Of a DNA stretch of 64,000 nucleotides, positions 44,873-56,262 are shown piece by piece. A program made the translations under genes and the position numbers. Source of the DNA: Ectobius pallidus (Eukaryota; Arthropoda; Insecta; Blattodea; Ectobiidae); the NCBI GenBank assembly GCA_964059195.1, contig CAXKWD010000002.1, forward strand, positions 148,135,042-148,199,041, given 5' to 3'. Within the stretch, counting starts at the first letter, position 1; each line of letters opens with the position of its first letter. The notes under the pieces were generated by a model. It was not told the origin of the DNA. It did no database searches and was given only the letters and a program-made list of their open reading frames with translations.

Positions 44873-45421
44873 GAAATAACGTAATTAATCAGTGCGAACA
44901 TGACATTATTGAAGATGAAGCAAGTGAATGGATCAGACCGGAGTCAAACGATTACATGTTACTGTCATCTGTTATAAAAACAGGAATTTCATTGAAGATT
45001 TGAAGCACGCAAAGAACTATTGTCATACAGGACATTTAGCGTCTTATCATAATGTAGCACTAAAATACAAGCCGAAAAGGATTCACTTTAGTTACGACGG
45101 AATGGTACTACAGTCAATGTTTGCGATTATGGATTATAACTATAATATAAACAGAAACGTTACAAGTGAAAAACTGAAATACTCAAAACAAAAAAAAAGT
45201 GGGTAATGGTTTCAGTTTGTGAAAGTAAAAGTAACGAGTGGCGTAATGACATAGTGAACAGGGTATTACATTACGTGAATAATTCAAACATTGAATTTGT
45301 GGAAGATCCTTTTCTGGCTAAAGATGTTTCACGATGTATCGCTCCAGTGGCCCATCCTGAATCGCTGGAAGCTTTCGAGATTCCAAGAACTAGATACCGC
45401 AATAACAACTTTGTCCAGTAG

Positions 45422-46095
45422 TAACTTTCGATATTTATTTACAGTACCGGTATTTAATTCTTAGTTTAAATTTAGTATATTACTTACAACTTTGATCTTA
45501 TTTACAGCAAAATTTAAATTATAATACTTTTTTTTTTTCTAGGATTTAATTGTTCTTTCACTTGCATGAAAATAAATGACCATACTAAATATTTTACAGA
45601 CATAAGCCTAGTACTGTAAAAAGAAGATTGAGTTGACTTTCAAAACTCTGTATAACATTTTTTAACCTCACCGTAGTTGTGGATTCAGGGTTAAAATTTC
45701 AATTAATCAAAATACGAAATATCTCTTCCGTCAGCAGGTTGAAATTGTCTGTACTCTTTGTTAGGCTCAGGGTATTCGTCCCGAATCTGTTTCAACTACG
45801 CATGAAGGTATGACTTTTCTATTGCCTTTTCCGAAGGGCGTTCAAGAATTAATCCAGTAGACGAATTGTCTGTAAGCTACATAACGCATGTTCCTATTGT
45901 TCGCTACTCGTAACTGTTCCCTTTCAAAATTGGATTCAGCTCTCACCATCATAAGGTGCCTAGCAGTGTTCAATGTGTCCTTATTTAATACAACAGAATG
46001 AAGGGAATTATGAGAATGTAATGCATTCAGACAGCACTTCCCTTCACATCTCTTATCATAACACTTTCAGAACAGCAGAAACATTCACACCATTC
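45422..46095. other. unassigned sequence left of the palindrome
   Basis: The right end of the Kolobok is probably here but no matching terminus was found. No domain-bearing open frame was recognised. The segment 45,700-46,090 has near-average base composition and could be old coding sequence, but reads in no frame for long. Confidence 0.35.
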
Positions 46096-46210
46096 AGATG
46101 GTGTGGAAAAGGCCAATATCTGAGAGACCTCCAGGTTGGGGGTTGAGCTTGGGGTTGACAACCCCATCTCGTAAAAAATTAACTGTTCAGAAACCAAATA
46201 GCAGAAGCCG
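46096..46210 (+). repeat. patchwork copy of RTE-like 5' sequence at the palindrome border
   Basis: 46,096-46,113 matches the interior of the RTE-like element (53,460-53,477, 18 bp). 46,113-46,211 matches 53,202-53,300: the AATATCTGAGAGA target duplication plus the first 84 bp of that element. Then the sequence switches to copia in inverted orientation. It is a rearrangement scar, not an independent insertion. Confidence 0.8.
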
Positions 46211-46430
46211 GCTGACAATCAAGGTGCTACAGATATCTCAAAGGGAGAAAGCATATCAGATAGGACCAGCCATTGTGCTGTTGAATCATACATTTTGCAG
46301 CAATCAGTAAGAAATAAATTTGTTCAGTAAAAGTATGTATCCACAAATGATAATGTGGCTAATTTATTAACCAAGTCTTTGTCAGCTGATACAACTCAAA
46401 AGCTTTGTGATATGTTAGGACTGTCATGAT
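46211..46430 (+). pseudogene. copia RNase H C-terminal end (palindrome copy)
   Basis: This is a mirror copy of the copia end at 53,164-52,946. It starts within the DNQGATDISKGE motif and runs to the stop codon after TKSLSADTTQKLCDMLGLS. It exists only because of the inverted duplication and has no upstream copia sequence. Confidence 0.85.
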
Positions 46431-46488
46431 TAAATGAATGAAAAAAGAAAAAAAAGAGAGAGAAGGAAAATCTTGAAACGAGGGGGAG

Positions 46489-46783
46489 CATTGAAATACT
46501 GTTTAGATAATAGGTGTTTCTCAATTTTTCTATTTCCCTCTTTTTACCAGCCAGCACTTTCCAGATAGTTTCTTTGCTTTTTCATTTGTTTTCGGTTCTC
46601 TCTGGAAGTCGTTAATAAGAGTGTTATGGCAAGATGCAGTGAATATATTAGAAACTTGTTCTCAGAATATTTAGGCTATTGTATTGTGAAAGGATAAATG
46701 TACAGAGTTTTATTGTAAGAGATGGGGAATTTTAAATCTATTGAGTAATGAGTTTCTACAATGTGTTGTTTCAATATTCTACA
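46489..46783 (+). repeat. copia LTR (arm 1)
   Basis: A polypurine tract GAGGGGGAG precedes CATTGAAATACTG (expected TG changed to CA), and the right end is probably ATTCTACA at 46,783. Mirror copy at 52,592-52,886. The right border is approximate. Confidence 0.6.
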
Positions 46784-47034
46784 AGAACAAGAAAACTGAT
46801 ATGAGCGTTTTAATGCTTATTAACGGTTCAGGTACCTTAAAATTAAACTATTTTAGTAAATTTCACATGATATAATTTTTCACTTATTTTCAAAAGCAAT
46901 TTACCTTTAGTTTATTTTCTTTAAAAAAAAATAATAATAATTTGTGAAATGTCGTAGGTTTTCTTTATAAACTTATATTTTATAAAGTGATACCTCACTC
47001 ACATTTATTCAAACAGTATTAAAGATAAGTAATT

Positions 47035-47983
47035 ATATATAAAAGACAATGTTAGGATGCGTGCCCTTTACAGACTAAAATCTACTGGACCGATTTATGA
47101 ACAGTCTATTGCAAAATGATCCGCATTGTCCGGAAAAGGTTTAAAGCTATTGAAATCTTTGATATGACAGTAGAAAGAAAGTTATGGGCCTGATTTCTGA
47201 AAACATTACACTCAATTCTTCAAATGTAATTCAGTTCACATGACAACAACATTGTTTGTAGTGTTCATATAGGACTTTGGCAAGTTGCATTTGATTGGGC
47301 TTTGACAAATAAATATCTGGTGTGATACATTTTGATGTGGAATAGGAGATAGTATTGCAGGAACAGCATTTACAGTTGTCTCAGCATGAGATTGTGCCAA
47401 TAATGGGTAACAAGTAATGCTATACCAGAAGTCTGTAAAAAATTATACTCGCTGATACTTTATTCATCGCGGTAGGCGTTGTATTAATTGAGAAATAGGG
47501 ATGTTTATTGTAAACCCTAATGATGTGAAAAGAGACAAAATAGGATGAAACATTTTTAGTCCTATGTGCACAGTAAAATATTGTGTCCCAAATTTTTGGG
47601 CAAGAATGTGTGAAAGTGATAATGGTTTTCTTTTGATATTAGCCTGAAACGAATGTATGGCAACATGAAAGTGGGAAATAAAATACCCTTGTAAACACAG
47701 TAAAATGTCATCAGAATTTCTGTTTCATTTTACTTCAACCCTTACCAGGCATGGTGTGTAAAATCAATAGGTTGCAAAATTCTAAGTCCTATTGAGCGAT
47801 AAAAGCAATATCTAGCATTTTCTGAAGGAATTGTTTGAGTGTAATAATTTGTTCTTCTTAGCTTCAAAATGTGGTATCCCTATATAAAAGACTTACAGCT
47901 TGGAAATCAAAAGTCCTTCATAATTTAATTTTGAATTACATGCATAATGCAAAACCCTGTCGAAGCCGCGCCTTTTAAGCTAA
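47035..47983 (+). mobile_element. old Helitron-like element (arm 1)
   Basis: It contains blocks homologous to the Helitron at 4,531-5,540 (TATGAAGGACTTT..., TCAGAAAATGCTAGATAT...) and ends with a GGCGAAGCCGCGCC hairpin and AAGCTAA, a degenerate CTAG end. Mirror of the Helitron-like part of arm 2. The 5' border is approximate. Confidence 0.6.
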
Positions 47984-48307
47984 CGTGTAATATAATTGCC
48001 AATAGATTGTGTTGGCTTTTAAAATAAAATGCCCAAAATCAACAACTTTAAGATTAACAATTTTTAATATTACACAAACACAAATTTAAATATAACAAGT
48101 TTATAGTCTAAGGTCACAGATTTAACAAAAGCAAATAGGCCCACCATATTTCTAAAAGTTGTTTGGGTTCATATTGTTTATGATTACTACTGTAATTTGT
48201 AAGTATTTAATAACCAGTTTGTTCAAGTAACTCTTTTGTTAATGTTCTTTATTGACCTTCAAGAACCAGAGCATATTTTAATTAATTATTAATTACCTCA
48301 TTTGTTT

Positions 48308-50299
48308 GGGTCATTCCATGCCAAATCATCACAGCTCCCAACCCTACCATCTCAGATTTACATGAAATTCGGTAAGAAGTTAAAATGCATGAAGTTGTAG
48401 ACACACACAAGATTTTACCCCTCATTTGATTTACGACATTCATACAGCAGGGTTGCAAACATGATAAGAATTGTAAAATTCTCCCTCATTTTGAAGATAA
48501 AGGAACAAAGTTTCCATTAAATGTAGTTACATTTTTTAAATAGTGATTCTTCATTCCAAGGTCACAAGGTGTGACTTTTGACCTTTAGTATCTAATAACG
48601 TGTACAGGTAGGGGGAAAAAGTGGACCTACTAAAATATCTAAGTTGCCGATAGATATGAGCTAATGCACTTGCCTAGCGGGTTCTAGGCATGTGCAGTGG
48701 CTCATATCGGCCAAGGCTTGTAAACTACAGAGGTAGCGTATTCCGGCGAGTTTATAGGACACGGGGTTGCGGCAAGCAGGCGAGATGTGTGACGTTGCCA
48801 GTTTCAAAATCTCGCAATTCCCGTCTTTTACTCAGTCTAGAAAATGGTCACACCTTATGATTAAACTCGTAACCTTTAATGAATCCTTGGTGGGATTCCT
48901 GTGAAATTTTTACATAAATAATCTACACACATCAGCCCTACTGATGGTTAAAACAGAGCCTTAAAAAAGGGGACACAAATGTTTTTATCTAATTTTATAA
49001 ACATCACCCGTTACACCAAATTCATGGAGGGAGAAGCAAATTTCACTATGCGACAATTTTTTGTATTTTTGTGTCCCGAAAAAACTTCAAGCGAGAAGGT
49101 TTTAGAGAAATGATTGAATTTTGTTGTCAAAGAAGTACCATCTTTATATCTTAAATGGTTTACGAGTAATTGAGTGGTAATTATTCCGTGCGCTTCAGCT
49201 GTCTGAATGATTTGCGCTTCAAGCACGACAGTAGAGAGAATGGTGCTGCTGACAAGGCTTGAACCTACTTAGTCCAGGCAACGAACAAAAAATTGTGTAG
49301 TTTGAAATTTTGCAGAGTTGTCGGAAGGAGTGTCCTGAACAACATACTAAAAGTCCCCAAAGGTGGAGGTGAGCGGGGGGCAGGGGGGCACGCAGAAGGT
49401 CCCTTTTTTTGGTTTTTTGCCTTTTATCTAAACAATGGTGCATCGTAGTGGAAAAGTTGTTACATACAAAATTAAATCTGATAAAATTTACTACAAGTTT
49501 GATCCCACACATTTCTTCCTATTCCTAATAGTATTCGAGATATCCGCCAGCGAAAATAACAAATTTTCGAAAAAAGCTCTTTCACCTCGGGTGTAACGGG
49601 TGATGTTTATAAAATTAGATAAAAACATTTGTGTCCCCTTTTTTAAGGCTCTGTTTTAACCATCAGTAGGGCTGATGTGTGTAGATTATTTATGTACAAA
49701 TTTCACAGGAATCCCACCAAGGGTTCATTAAAGGTTACGAGTTTAATCATAAGGTGTGACCATTTTCTAGACTGAGTAAAAGACGGGAATTGCGAGATTT
49801 TGAAACTGGCAACGTCACACATCTCGCCTGCTTGCCGCAACCCCGTGTCCTATAAACTCGCCGGAATACGCTACCTCTGTAGTTTACAAGCCTTGGCCGA
49901 TATGAGCCACTGCACATGCCTAGAACCCGCTAGGCAAGTGCATTAGCTCATATCTATCGGCAACTTAGATATTTTAGTAGGTCCACTTTTTCCCCCTACC
50001 TGTACACGTTATTAGATACTAAAGATCAAAAGTCACACCTTGTGACCTTGGAATGAAGAATCACTATTTAAAAAATGTAACTACATTTAATGGAAACTTT
50101 GTTCCTTTATCTTCAAAATGAGGGAGAATTTTACAATTCTTATCATGTTTGCAACCCTGCTGTATGAATGTCGTAAATCAAATGAGGGGTAAAATCTTGT
50201 GTGTGTCTACAACTTCATGCATTTTAACTTCTTACCGAATTTCATGTAAATCTGAGATGGTAGGGTTGGGAGCTGTGATGATTTGGCATGGAATGACCC
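48308..50299. mobile_element. third long-TIR element, non-autonomous, at the palindrome centre
   Basis: Termini GGGTCATTCCATGCCAAATC and its inverse match the tips of the elements at 28,831 and 35,151. The inverted termini are 710 bp (48,308-49,017 and 49,590-50,299), with a 572-bp middle. Unlike those elements, its flanks (GTTT and AAAC) are reverse complements rather than direct duplications, because the flanks belong to the larger palindrome. Confidence 0.8.
49018..49589. other. unique centre of the palindrome
   Basis: This is the only non-duplicated part. Reverse frames at 49,226-49,018 and 49,512-49,219 have no recognised domain. A G-rich stretch lies at 49,368-49,390. Confidence 0.6.
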
Positions 50300-50663
50300 A
50301 AACAAATGAGGTAATTAATAATTAATTAAAATATGCCCTGGTTCTTGAAGGTCAATAAAGAACATTAACAAAAGAGTTACTTGAACAAACTGGTTATTAA
50401 ATACTTACAAATTACAGTAATAATCATAAACAATATGAACCCAAACAACTTTTAGAAATATGGTAGGCCTATTTGCTTTTGTTAAATCTGTGACCTTAGA
50501 CTAAAAACTTGTTATATTTAAATTTGTGTTTGTGTAATATTAAAAATTGTTAATCTTAAAGTTGTTGATTTTTGGCATTTTATTTTAAAAGCCAACACAA
50601 TCTATTGGCAATTATATTACACGTTAGCTTAAAAGGCGCGGCTTCGCCAGGGTTTTGCATTAT

Positions 50664-51425
50664 CAGAGATGCCAACTGCTACGGAATTTCCGTAGTTTCT
50701 ACGATTTTCTTGAATTTGCTATGGCAATACGGAAATTGTACTCAATATTATGGATTTTACGAATCCCAATGTCTATTTTTTAAATTTATCGTTTCTCCCG
50801 CGAACAACAAAAAAGTTAATGAATGTGTCAGCAGAGATGCGAACTGTTATCATGAGAAATAGTTTGTAAAAGAAAACACCCGTTTGTGTTGGCGACATTG
50901 AACACTACAATCTCTGACGTGAGTGTGTGTTAACCAAAGATGTTATATCTTACAGTTATAACATAATTGTAGTTATAACATCTTTGGTGTTAACGTATTT
51001 TCTCTTTTTGATTATCACTGTAATGCCGCTGACGACTGCCAACGCTGTTGCTTGCTAGAAGTTTTATTGAGTGTTGCAGTGCAAGTAGAATACTGAGGAA
51101 ATATGTCGTGTAAACATAAAACCAGTGATGAGTCTGATGGACAAAAACGAACTGCGGCAAACCAGCAGTATCGAAAGCAGTATACGGAAGAGTTTCCTTG
51201 CCTCGGACCTTCAAAAATTTCACCGAATCACGTATTTTGTGAAACCTGTAGTTGTGATTTTTCGCTTAAACATGGAGGACGCGATGACTGTAGACGCCAT
51301 GTGATCTCAAAAAAGCATGAAGAGTACGGACGCATATATTAATTTGCCCGAGACATCGCCCCCCCCCCCCCCCATCCAATTAGACTCACACTACTGATAA
51401 CCACCTTTCAAGGTTGGCATCTCTG
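50664..51425 (+). mobile_element. 762-bp TIR element present in arm 2 only, 6-bp duplication CATTAT
   Basis: Termini CAGAGATGCCAAC and GTTGGCATCTCTG are flanked by CATTAT (50,658-50,663 and 51,426-51,431). The empty site is preserved in arm 1 near 47,943-47,950. It carries the N-terminal exon of a hAT-like transposase and a C-run at 51,360-51,373, and lacks the catalytic domain. hAT elements normally give 8-bp duplications, so the 6-bp footprint is odd. Confidence 0.85.
51103..51342 (+). pseudogene. zinc-finger N-terminus of a hAT-like transposase
   Basis: The 79-codon frame starts at ATG 51,103. It has FCETCSCDFSLKHGGRDDC and RRHVISKKH, a C-x2-C...H...H BED-like finger typical of the DNA-binding end of hAT-type transposases and related domesticated proteins. 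The frame stops at 51,342 before any catalytic region. It may make a free DNA-binding fragment if transcribed, but is most simply a deletion derivative. Confidence 0.65.
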
Positions 51426-52591
51426 CATTATGCATGTAATTCAAAATTAAATTATGAAGGACTTTTGATTTCCAAGCTGTAAGTCTTTTATATAGGGATA
51501 CCACATTTTGAAGCTAAGAAGAACAAATTATTACACTCAAACTATTCCTTCAGAAAATGCTAGATATTGCTTTTATCGCTCAATAGGACTTAGAATTTTG
51601 CAACCTATTGATTTTACACGCCATGCCTGGTAAGGGTTGAAGTAAGATGAAACAGAAATTCTGATAACATTTTACTGTGTTTACAAGGGTATTTTATTTC
51701 CCACTTTCATGTTGCCATACATTTGTTTCAGGCTAATATCAAAAGAAAACCATTATCACTTTCACACATTCTTGCCCAAAAATTTGGGACACAATATTTT
51801 ACTGTGCACATAGGACTAAAAATGTTTCATCCTATTTTGTCTCTTTTCACATCATTAGGGTTTACAATAAACATCCCTATTTCTCAATTAATACAACGCC
51901 TACCGCGATGAATAAAGTATCAGCGAATATAATTTTTTACAGACTTCTGGTATAGCATTACTTGTTACCCATTATTGGCACAATCTCAGGCTGAGACAAC
52001 TGTAAATGCTGTTCCGGCAATACTATCTCCTATTCTACATCAAAATGTATCACACCAGATATTTATTTGTCAAAACCCAATCAAATGCAACTTGCCAAAG
52101 TCCTATATGAACACTACAAACAATGTTGTTGTCATGTGAACTGAATTACATTTGAAGAATTGGGTGTAATGTTTTCAGAAATCAGGCCCATAACTTTCTT
52201 TCTACTGTCATATCAAAGATTTCAATAGCTTTAAACCTTTTCCGGACAATGCGGATCATTTTGCAATAGACCATTCATAAATAGGTCCTGTAGATTTTAG
52301 TCTGTAAAGGGCACGCATCCTAACATTGTCTTTTATATATAATTACTTATCTTTAATACTGTTTGAATAAATGTGAGTGAGGTATCACTTTATAAAATAT
52401 AAGGTGATAAAGAAAACCTACGACATTTCACAAATTATTATTATTTTTTTTTTAAAGAAAATAAACTAAAGGTAAATTGCTTTTGAAAATAAGTGAAAAA
52501 TTATATCATGTGAAATTTACTAAAATAGTTTAATTTTAAGGTACCTGAACCGTTAATAAGCATTAAAACGCTCATATCAGTTTTCTTGTTC

Positions 52592-52886
52592 TTGTAGAAT
52601 ATTGAAACAACACATTGTAGAAACTCATTACTCAATAGATTTAAAATTCCCCATCTCTTACAATAAAACTCTGTACATTTATCCTTTCACAATACAATAG
52701 CCTAAATATTCTGAGAACAAGTTTCTAATATATTCACTGCATCTTGCCATAACACTCTTATTAACGACTTCCAGAGAGAACCGAAAACAAATGAAAAAGC
52801 AAAGAAACTATCTGGAAAGTGCTGGCTGGTAAAAAGAGGGAAATAGAAAAATTGAGAAACACCTATTATCTAAACAGTATTTCAAT
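52592..52886 (-). repeat. copia 3' LTR (arm 2)
   Basis: This is the original LTR of the reverse-strand copia, following its stop codon and polypurine tract. Mirror of 46,489-46,783. Confidence 0.6.
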
Positions 52887-52945
52887 GCTCCCCCTCGTTT
52901 CAAGATTTTCCTTCTCTCTTTTTTTTTCTTTTTTCATTCATTTAA

Positions 52946-53216
52946 TCATGACAGTCCTAACATATCACAAAGCTTTTGAGTGCTATCAGCTGTCAAAGAC
53001 TTGGTTAATAAATCAGCCACATTATCATTTGTGGATACATACTTATACTGAACAAATTTATTTCTTACTGATTCCTGCAAAATGTATGATTCAACAGCAC
53101 AATGTCTGGTCCTATCTGATATGCTTTCTCCCTTTGAGATATCTGTAGCACCTTGATTGTCAGCAAATATTACACAAGGCTTGGAAAGATAATTGCTTTG
53201 ACCAATATCTGAGAGA
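52946..53216 (-). pseudogene. copia RNase H C-terminal part
   Basis: On the reverse strand from the RTE insertion point: LSDIGQSNYLSKPCVIFADN then QGATDISKGESISDRTRH, YVSTNDNVADLLTKSL and a stop at 52,946. This is the end of the copia polyprotein, where the ADN and the histidine region belong to RNase H. From 53,164 inwards it is also part of palindrome arm 2. Confidence 0.85.
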
Positions 53217-53231
53217 CCTCCAGGTTGGGGG

Positions 53232-56200
53232 TTGAGCTTGGGGTTGACAACCCCATCTCGTAAAAAATTAACTGTTCAGAAACCAAATAACAGAAGCCGG
53301 ACGGAGGATATTGGTAAAGGACCTGGCAAACGAATTAAGGCTCATGATTTGTCTCTAGCTACCTGGAATGTACTCAGTTTATATCGGGCAGGCTACCTGA
53401 AGCAGTTAAAAAGTGAACTGGAGAAATATAGAATCGACATAACTGCGCTTCAAGAAATAAGATGGTGTGGAAAAGGCATTATAGATGTTGGAAATTTCTC
53501 TTTGTGTTATAGTGGAAATAAGGATAGTAATACTTTTGGTACAGGTTTCTTGGTGAACAGGAGGTTAAAAAGTATGATAATGAATTTTGAACCAATAGAC
53601 GAAAGAATATGTACCTTGAGAATTAAAGGTAAATATAATAATGTTACAATAATATGTGTACATGCTCCTACACTGGATAAAAGTGAAGTAATCAAAGATA
53701 CCTTTTACATGAAACTCAATCAGGTAATTCAGAAAATACCCGCTTATGACACGAAGATAGTTATGGGAGATCTCAATGCCCAGATAGGAAAAGAAGAATG
53801 CTTTAGACCTACTATAGGTAAATGGAGTCTACATCAAGAATCTAATGATAATGGATTGTGATTGATTGACTTTGCTACTTTTAATAACCTGATCATCAAA
53901 AGTACATATTTCCAACACAAGAAAATACATATGGAAACATGGGAATCCTGTGATCATAAAACTAGGAACCAATTGGATCATATTTTGATAGATAAAAGGC
54001 ATATGTCTAGTATCATTGATGTCAGAAGTTATAGAGGGGCTAACTGTGATTCTGATCATTACTTAGTGAAAGTAAAATTTCGACAGAGAATCTCAAAATA
54101 TAGAAATGTTCAAGGTGAAAAACAAAAGAAATTCAAGGTTCAAAGGTTGAAAGAAAGTGAAACAAAGGATGGATATGTCTTAGCAATACAAAGTCAATTA
54201 ACAGATAAAGAAAGCAATTATGAAAATCAGATTGAAGGAAAATGGAACAATATAAAAGAAGCTGTTAGAAATACAGCCATGTTAGAAATTGGGCATGTGA
54301 TGAAAGAAAAAAGAAATGAATGGTTTGATGAGGAATGTGTAAACAAAATCGAAGAAAGAAATAAAGCTAGACAAAAAATGATGAGTAGAAGAACAAGATT
54401 AAATGTGGAGGAATATAGTATTAAGCGCAGAGAGGCTAAAAGAGTCATTAGAAGCAAAAAGAGAAGTCATGAAAGAAAAATCATAGAACAGCTAGAAGAG
54501 GCTGGGGAAAAGAACGAAATAAGAAAGTTCTATAAGATTGCTAGAGAAATGAAAGCAGGTTTCCAACCTAGAACATCAATGATAAAAGACAAGGATAATA
54601 ATTTGATAGGGAATGAGCTGCAAATAACTGAAAGATGGAAAGAACACTTTGAGGAACTACTTAACACTGACATGCATGTTTCAATTGAAGGGGAAGAAAC
54701 ATATGAAGGACCTGAAATGAATGTTTCACTGCCATCAAAGGAAGAAGTTGTTGATGTGATTAAAAAATTGAAAAGTAATAAGTCACCAGGTGAAGACAAT
54801 ATATCTGCAGAACTCATTAAGAGTGGAGGTAATGCATTATGGAATGAGATTCATGACCTGATTGAAGTAATTTGGACTGAAGAAAAAATGCCGCTGGAAT
54901 GGAATACAGCAATTATCTGCCCTATACACAAGAAAGGGGATAAGTTAAAATGTTCTAATTATAGAGGAATTTCTCTTTTAAACATATGCTACAAAATTTT
55001 AACCAGTATTCTCCATAAAAGGCTGGAACCGTATGCAGAGAATATTATACGGGAGTATCAAAATGGCTTCAGAAGAGACCGCTCCACCACAGATAATTTG
55101 TATATATTAAGAAACATTTTAGAAAAAAATTATGAATATAATACAGAATTGCATTTATTATTTATTGATTTTAAGCAAGCGTACGATTCTATAAATAGAA
55201 CATATCTATTTCAAGTGCTAAAGGAGTTTGGTATTCCATCTAAATTAACCAGGCTGATAAAAATGACACTAGAAAACTCAACATGTAAAATTAAGATACA
55301 AGGAAATTTATCAGAATCTTTTAGGGTGAAAAGTGGCTTAAGACAAGGAGATGCCTTATCAACAACTTTATTTAATATTATGCTAGAGAAATTAGCAAGA
55401 GGAGTAACCTTGAATCCCAATGGCACTATCTTTAATAGGACAAGACAATATATTGCATATGCTGATGACGTATTAGTGCTTGGATGATCGGTGAGAGCGG
55501 TTGAAGAGGTACTGGTGCAGTTCAAAGAAGCAGCACTGTACACTGGATTAGTTATAAATGAAGACAAAACAAAATACATGAGATGTGGCAGAATAGTTGA
55601 TTCTACATCAAGGAAAATTCAACTTAGTGGAATGGAGTTTGAAGAAGTCAGTTGTTTTAAGTATTTAGGATCTGTAATAACATCTAATAATGTGATAGGA
55701 GAAGAAATAAAGTCAAGAATAGCTGCTGGGAACCGATGCTTTTATGGTCTAAAGCATAGCCTATATTTAAATCTTGAGCTGTGAATAAGAAAGTCAAAGC
55801 CAGAATCTATAAAACTATGGTAAAACCCATTGTAACTTATGGGAGTGAAACATGGACAATAACCCAAGAAGAAGGACTACGATTAAACACATGGGAAAGG
55901 AAAATATTACGGAAAATTTATGGCCCAGTGATGCAAAATGGAACATGGAGAGTTAGGACAAATGATGAGCTACAAAAACTATATGGAGATCTGGATTTAG
56001 TAGCGGAGATTAAGAGAAAGAGATTGCAGTGGATAGGACATGTTATAAGAATGAATGAAGATAGACTAGTTAAGAGAATATTTTTTGGTAAAATGGAAGG
56101 AGTAAGGATTAGAGGACGCCCTAGATCAAGATGGATAGATGAAGTGGAAAGTGACTTACGAAAATTGAAAGTGAAGAGGTGGAGGAAAAAGGCAGAAGAC

Positions 56201-56236
56201 AGAAGTGAATGGGCATCTGTTATGAAGGAGGCTTAG
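53232..56236 (+). pseudogene. RTE-like endonuclease-reverse transcriptase, three disabling changes
   Basis: Endonuclease motifs: LATWNVLSLY (53,358), ALQEIRW (53,446), VMGDLNAQIG (53,763), QLDHILID (53,971) and DSDHYLV (54,050). A coiled, lysine-rich linker follows. RT motifs: NYRGISLLNICYKIL (54,958), EYQNGFRRDRSTTDN (55,055), LLFIDFKQAYDSINR (55,158), SGLRQGDALSTTLFN (55,333) and YADDVLVLG (55,458). The C-terminal segment has RLQWIGHVIRMNED. TGA stops at 53,859 and 55,485 and a frameshift near 55,780 interrupt it. No ATG precedes the endonuclease motif; the frame opens at 53,232 or earlier. Confidence 0.9.
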
Positions 56237-56262
56237 GTTCTCAGAGGACCGTAATGCCCAGA

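Larger units (their letters stand above)
43953..45421 (+). pseudogene. Kolobok transposon, internally deleted
   Basis: It starts after a TTAA (43,949-43,952) with AGGCCCTGTTAAC, resembling the AGGGGTACTGAACC start of the other Kolobok at 60,123. The 5' region has a TGACGTCA site. The N-terminal two thirds of the transposase, including the THAP domain, are deleted: 5' sequence passes directly into KSLAKKLKEIGKN (about 44,158). After a hAT MITE the frame resumes near 44,881 and contains HLASYHNVALKYKPKRIHFSYDGM. The equivalent in the other copy reads SLESYHSERLKY, so the catalytic Glu is changed to Ala here. Ends at 45,421 with a second frameshift near 45,206. Confidence 0.75.
50624..52340 (-). 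mobile_element. old Helitron-like element (arm 2), carrying a nested insertion
   Basis: Same sequence as 47,035-47,983 but inverted and split by the 762-bp element at 50,664-51,425. The conserved hairpin GGCGCGGCTTCGCC lies at 50,635-50,648. Ends are degenerate, so it is older than the Helitrons at 4.5 and 58.2 kb. Confidence 0.6.
46211..53164. repeat. large palindrome: two 2.8-kb arms around a 572-bp centre
   Basis: Arm 1 (46,211-49,017) is the reverse complement of arm 2 (49,590-53,164), with only occasional single-base differences seen (e.g. near 48,574, 48,884 and 48,912). Arm 2 is longer only by a 762-bp insertion plus 6-bp duplication; without them both arms are 2,807 bp. From outside inwards each arm holds the copia RNase H end, a copia LTR, AT-rich DNA, an old Helitron-like segment and half of a long-TIR element. 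The centre is 49,018-49,589. Confidence 0.93.

Noticed and set aside
46211..46430. A second independent copia insertion at the left palindrome end
   Set aside because: It begins mid-motif exactly at the palindrome border and mirrors the right-hand copy, so it is a duplicate of the same element.
49011..49512. Reverse frames in the palindrome centre as a novel gene
   Set aside because: There are two short frames with no domain, no splice or promoter evidence, and weak coding character.
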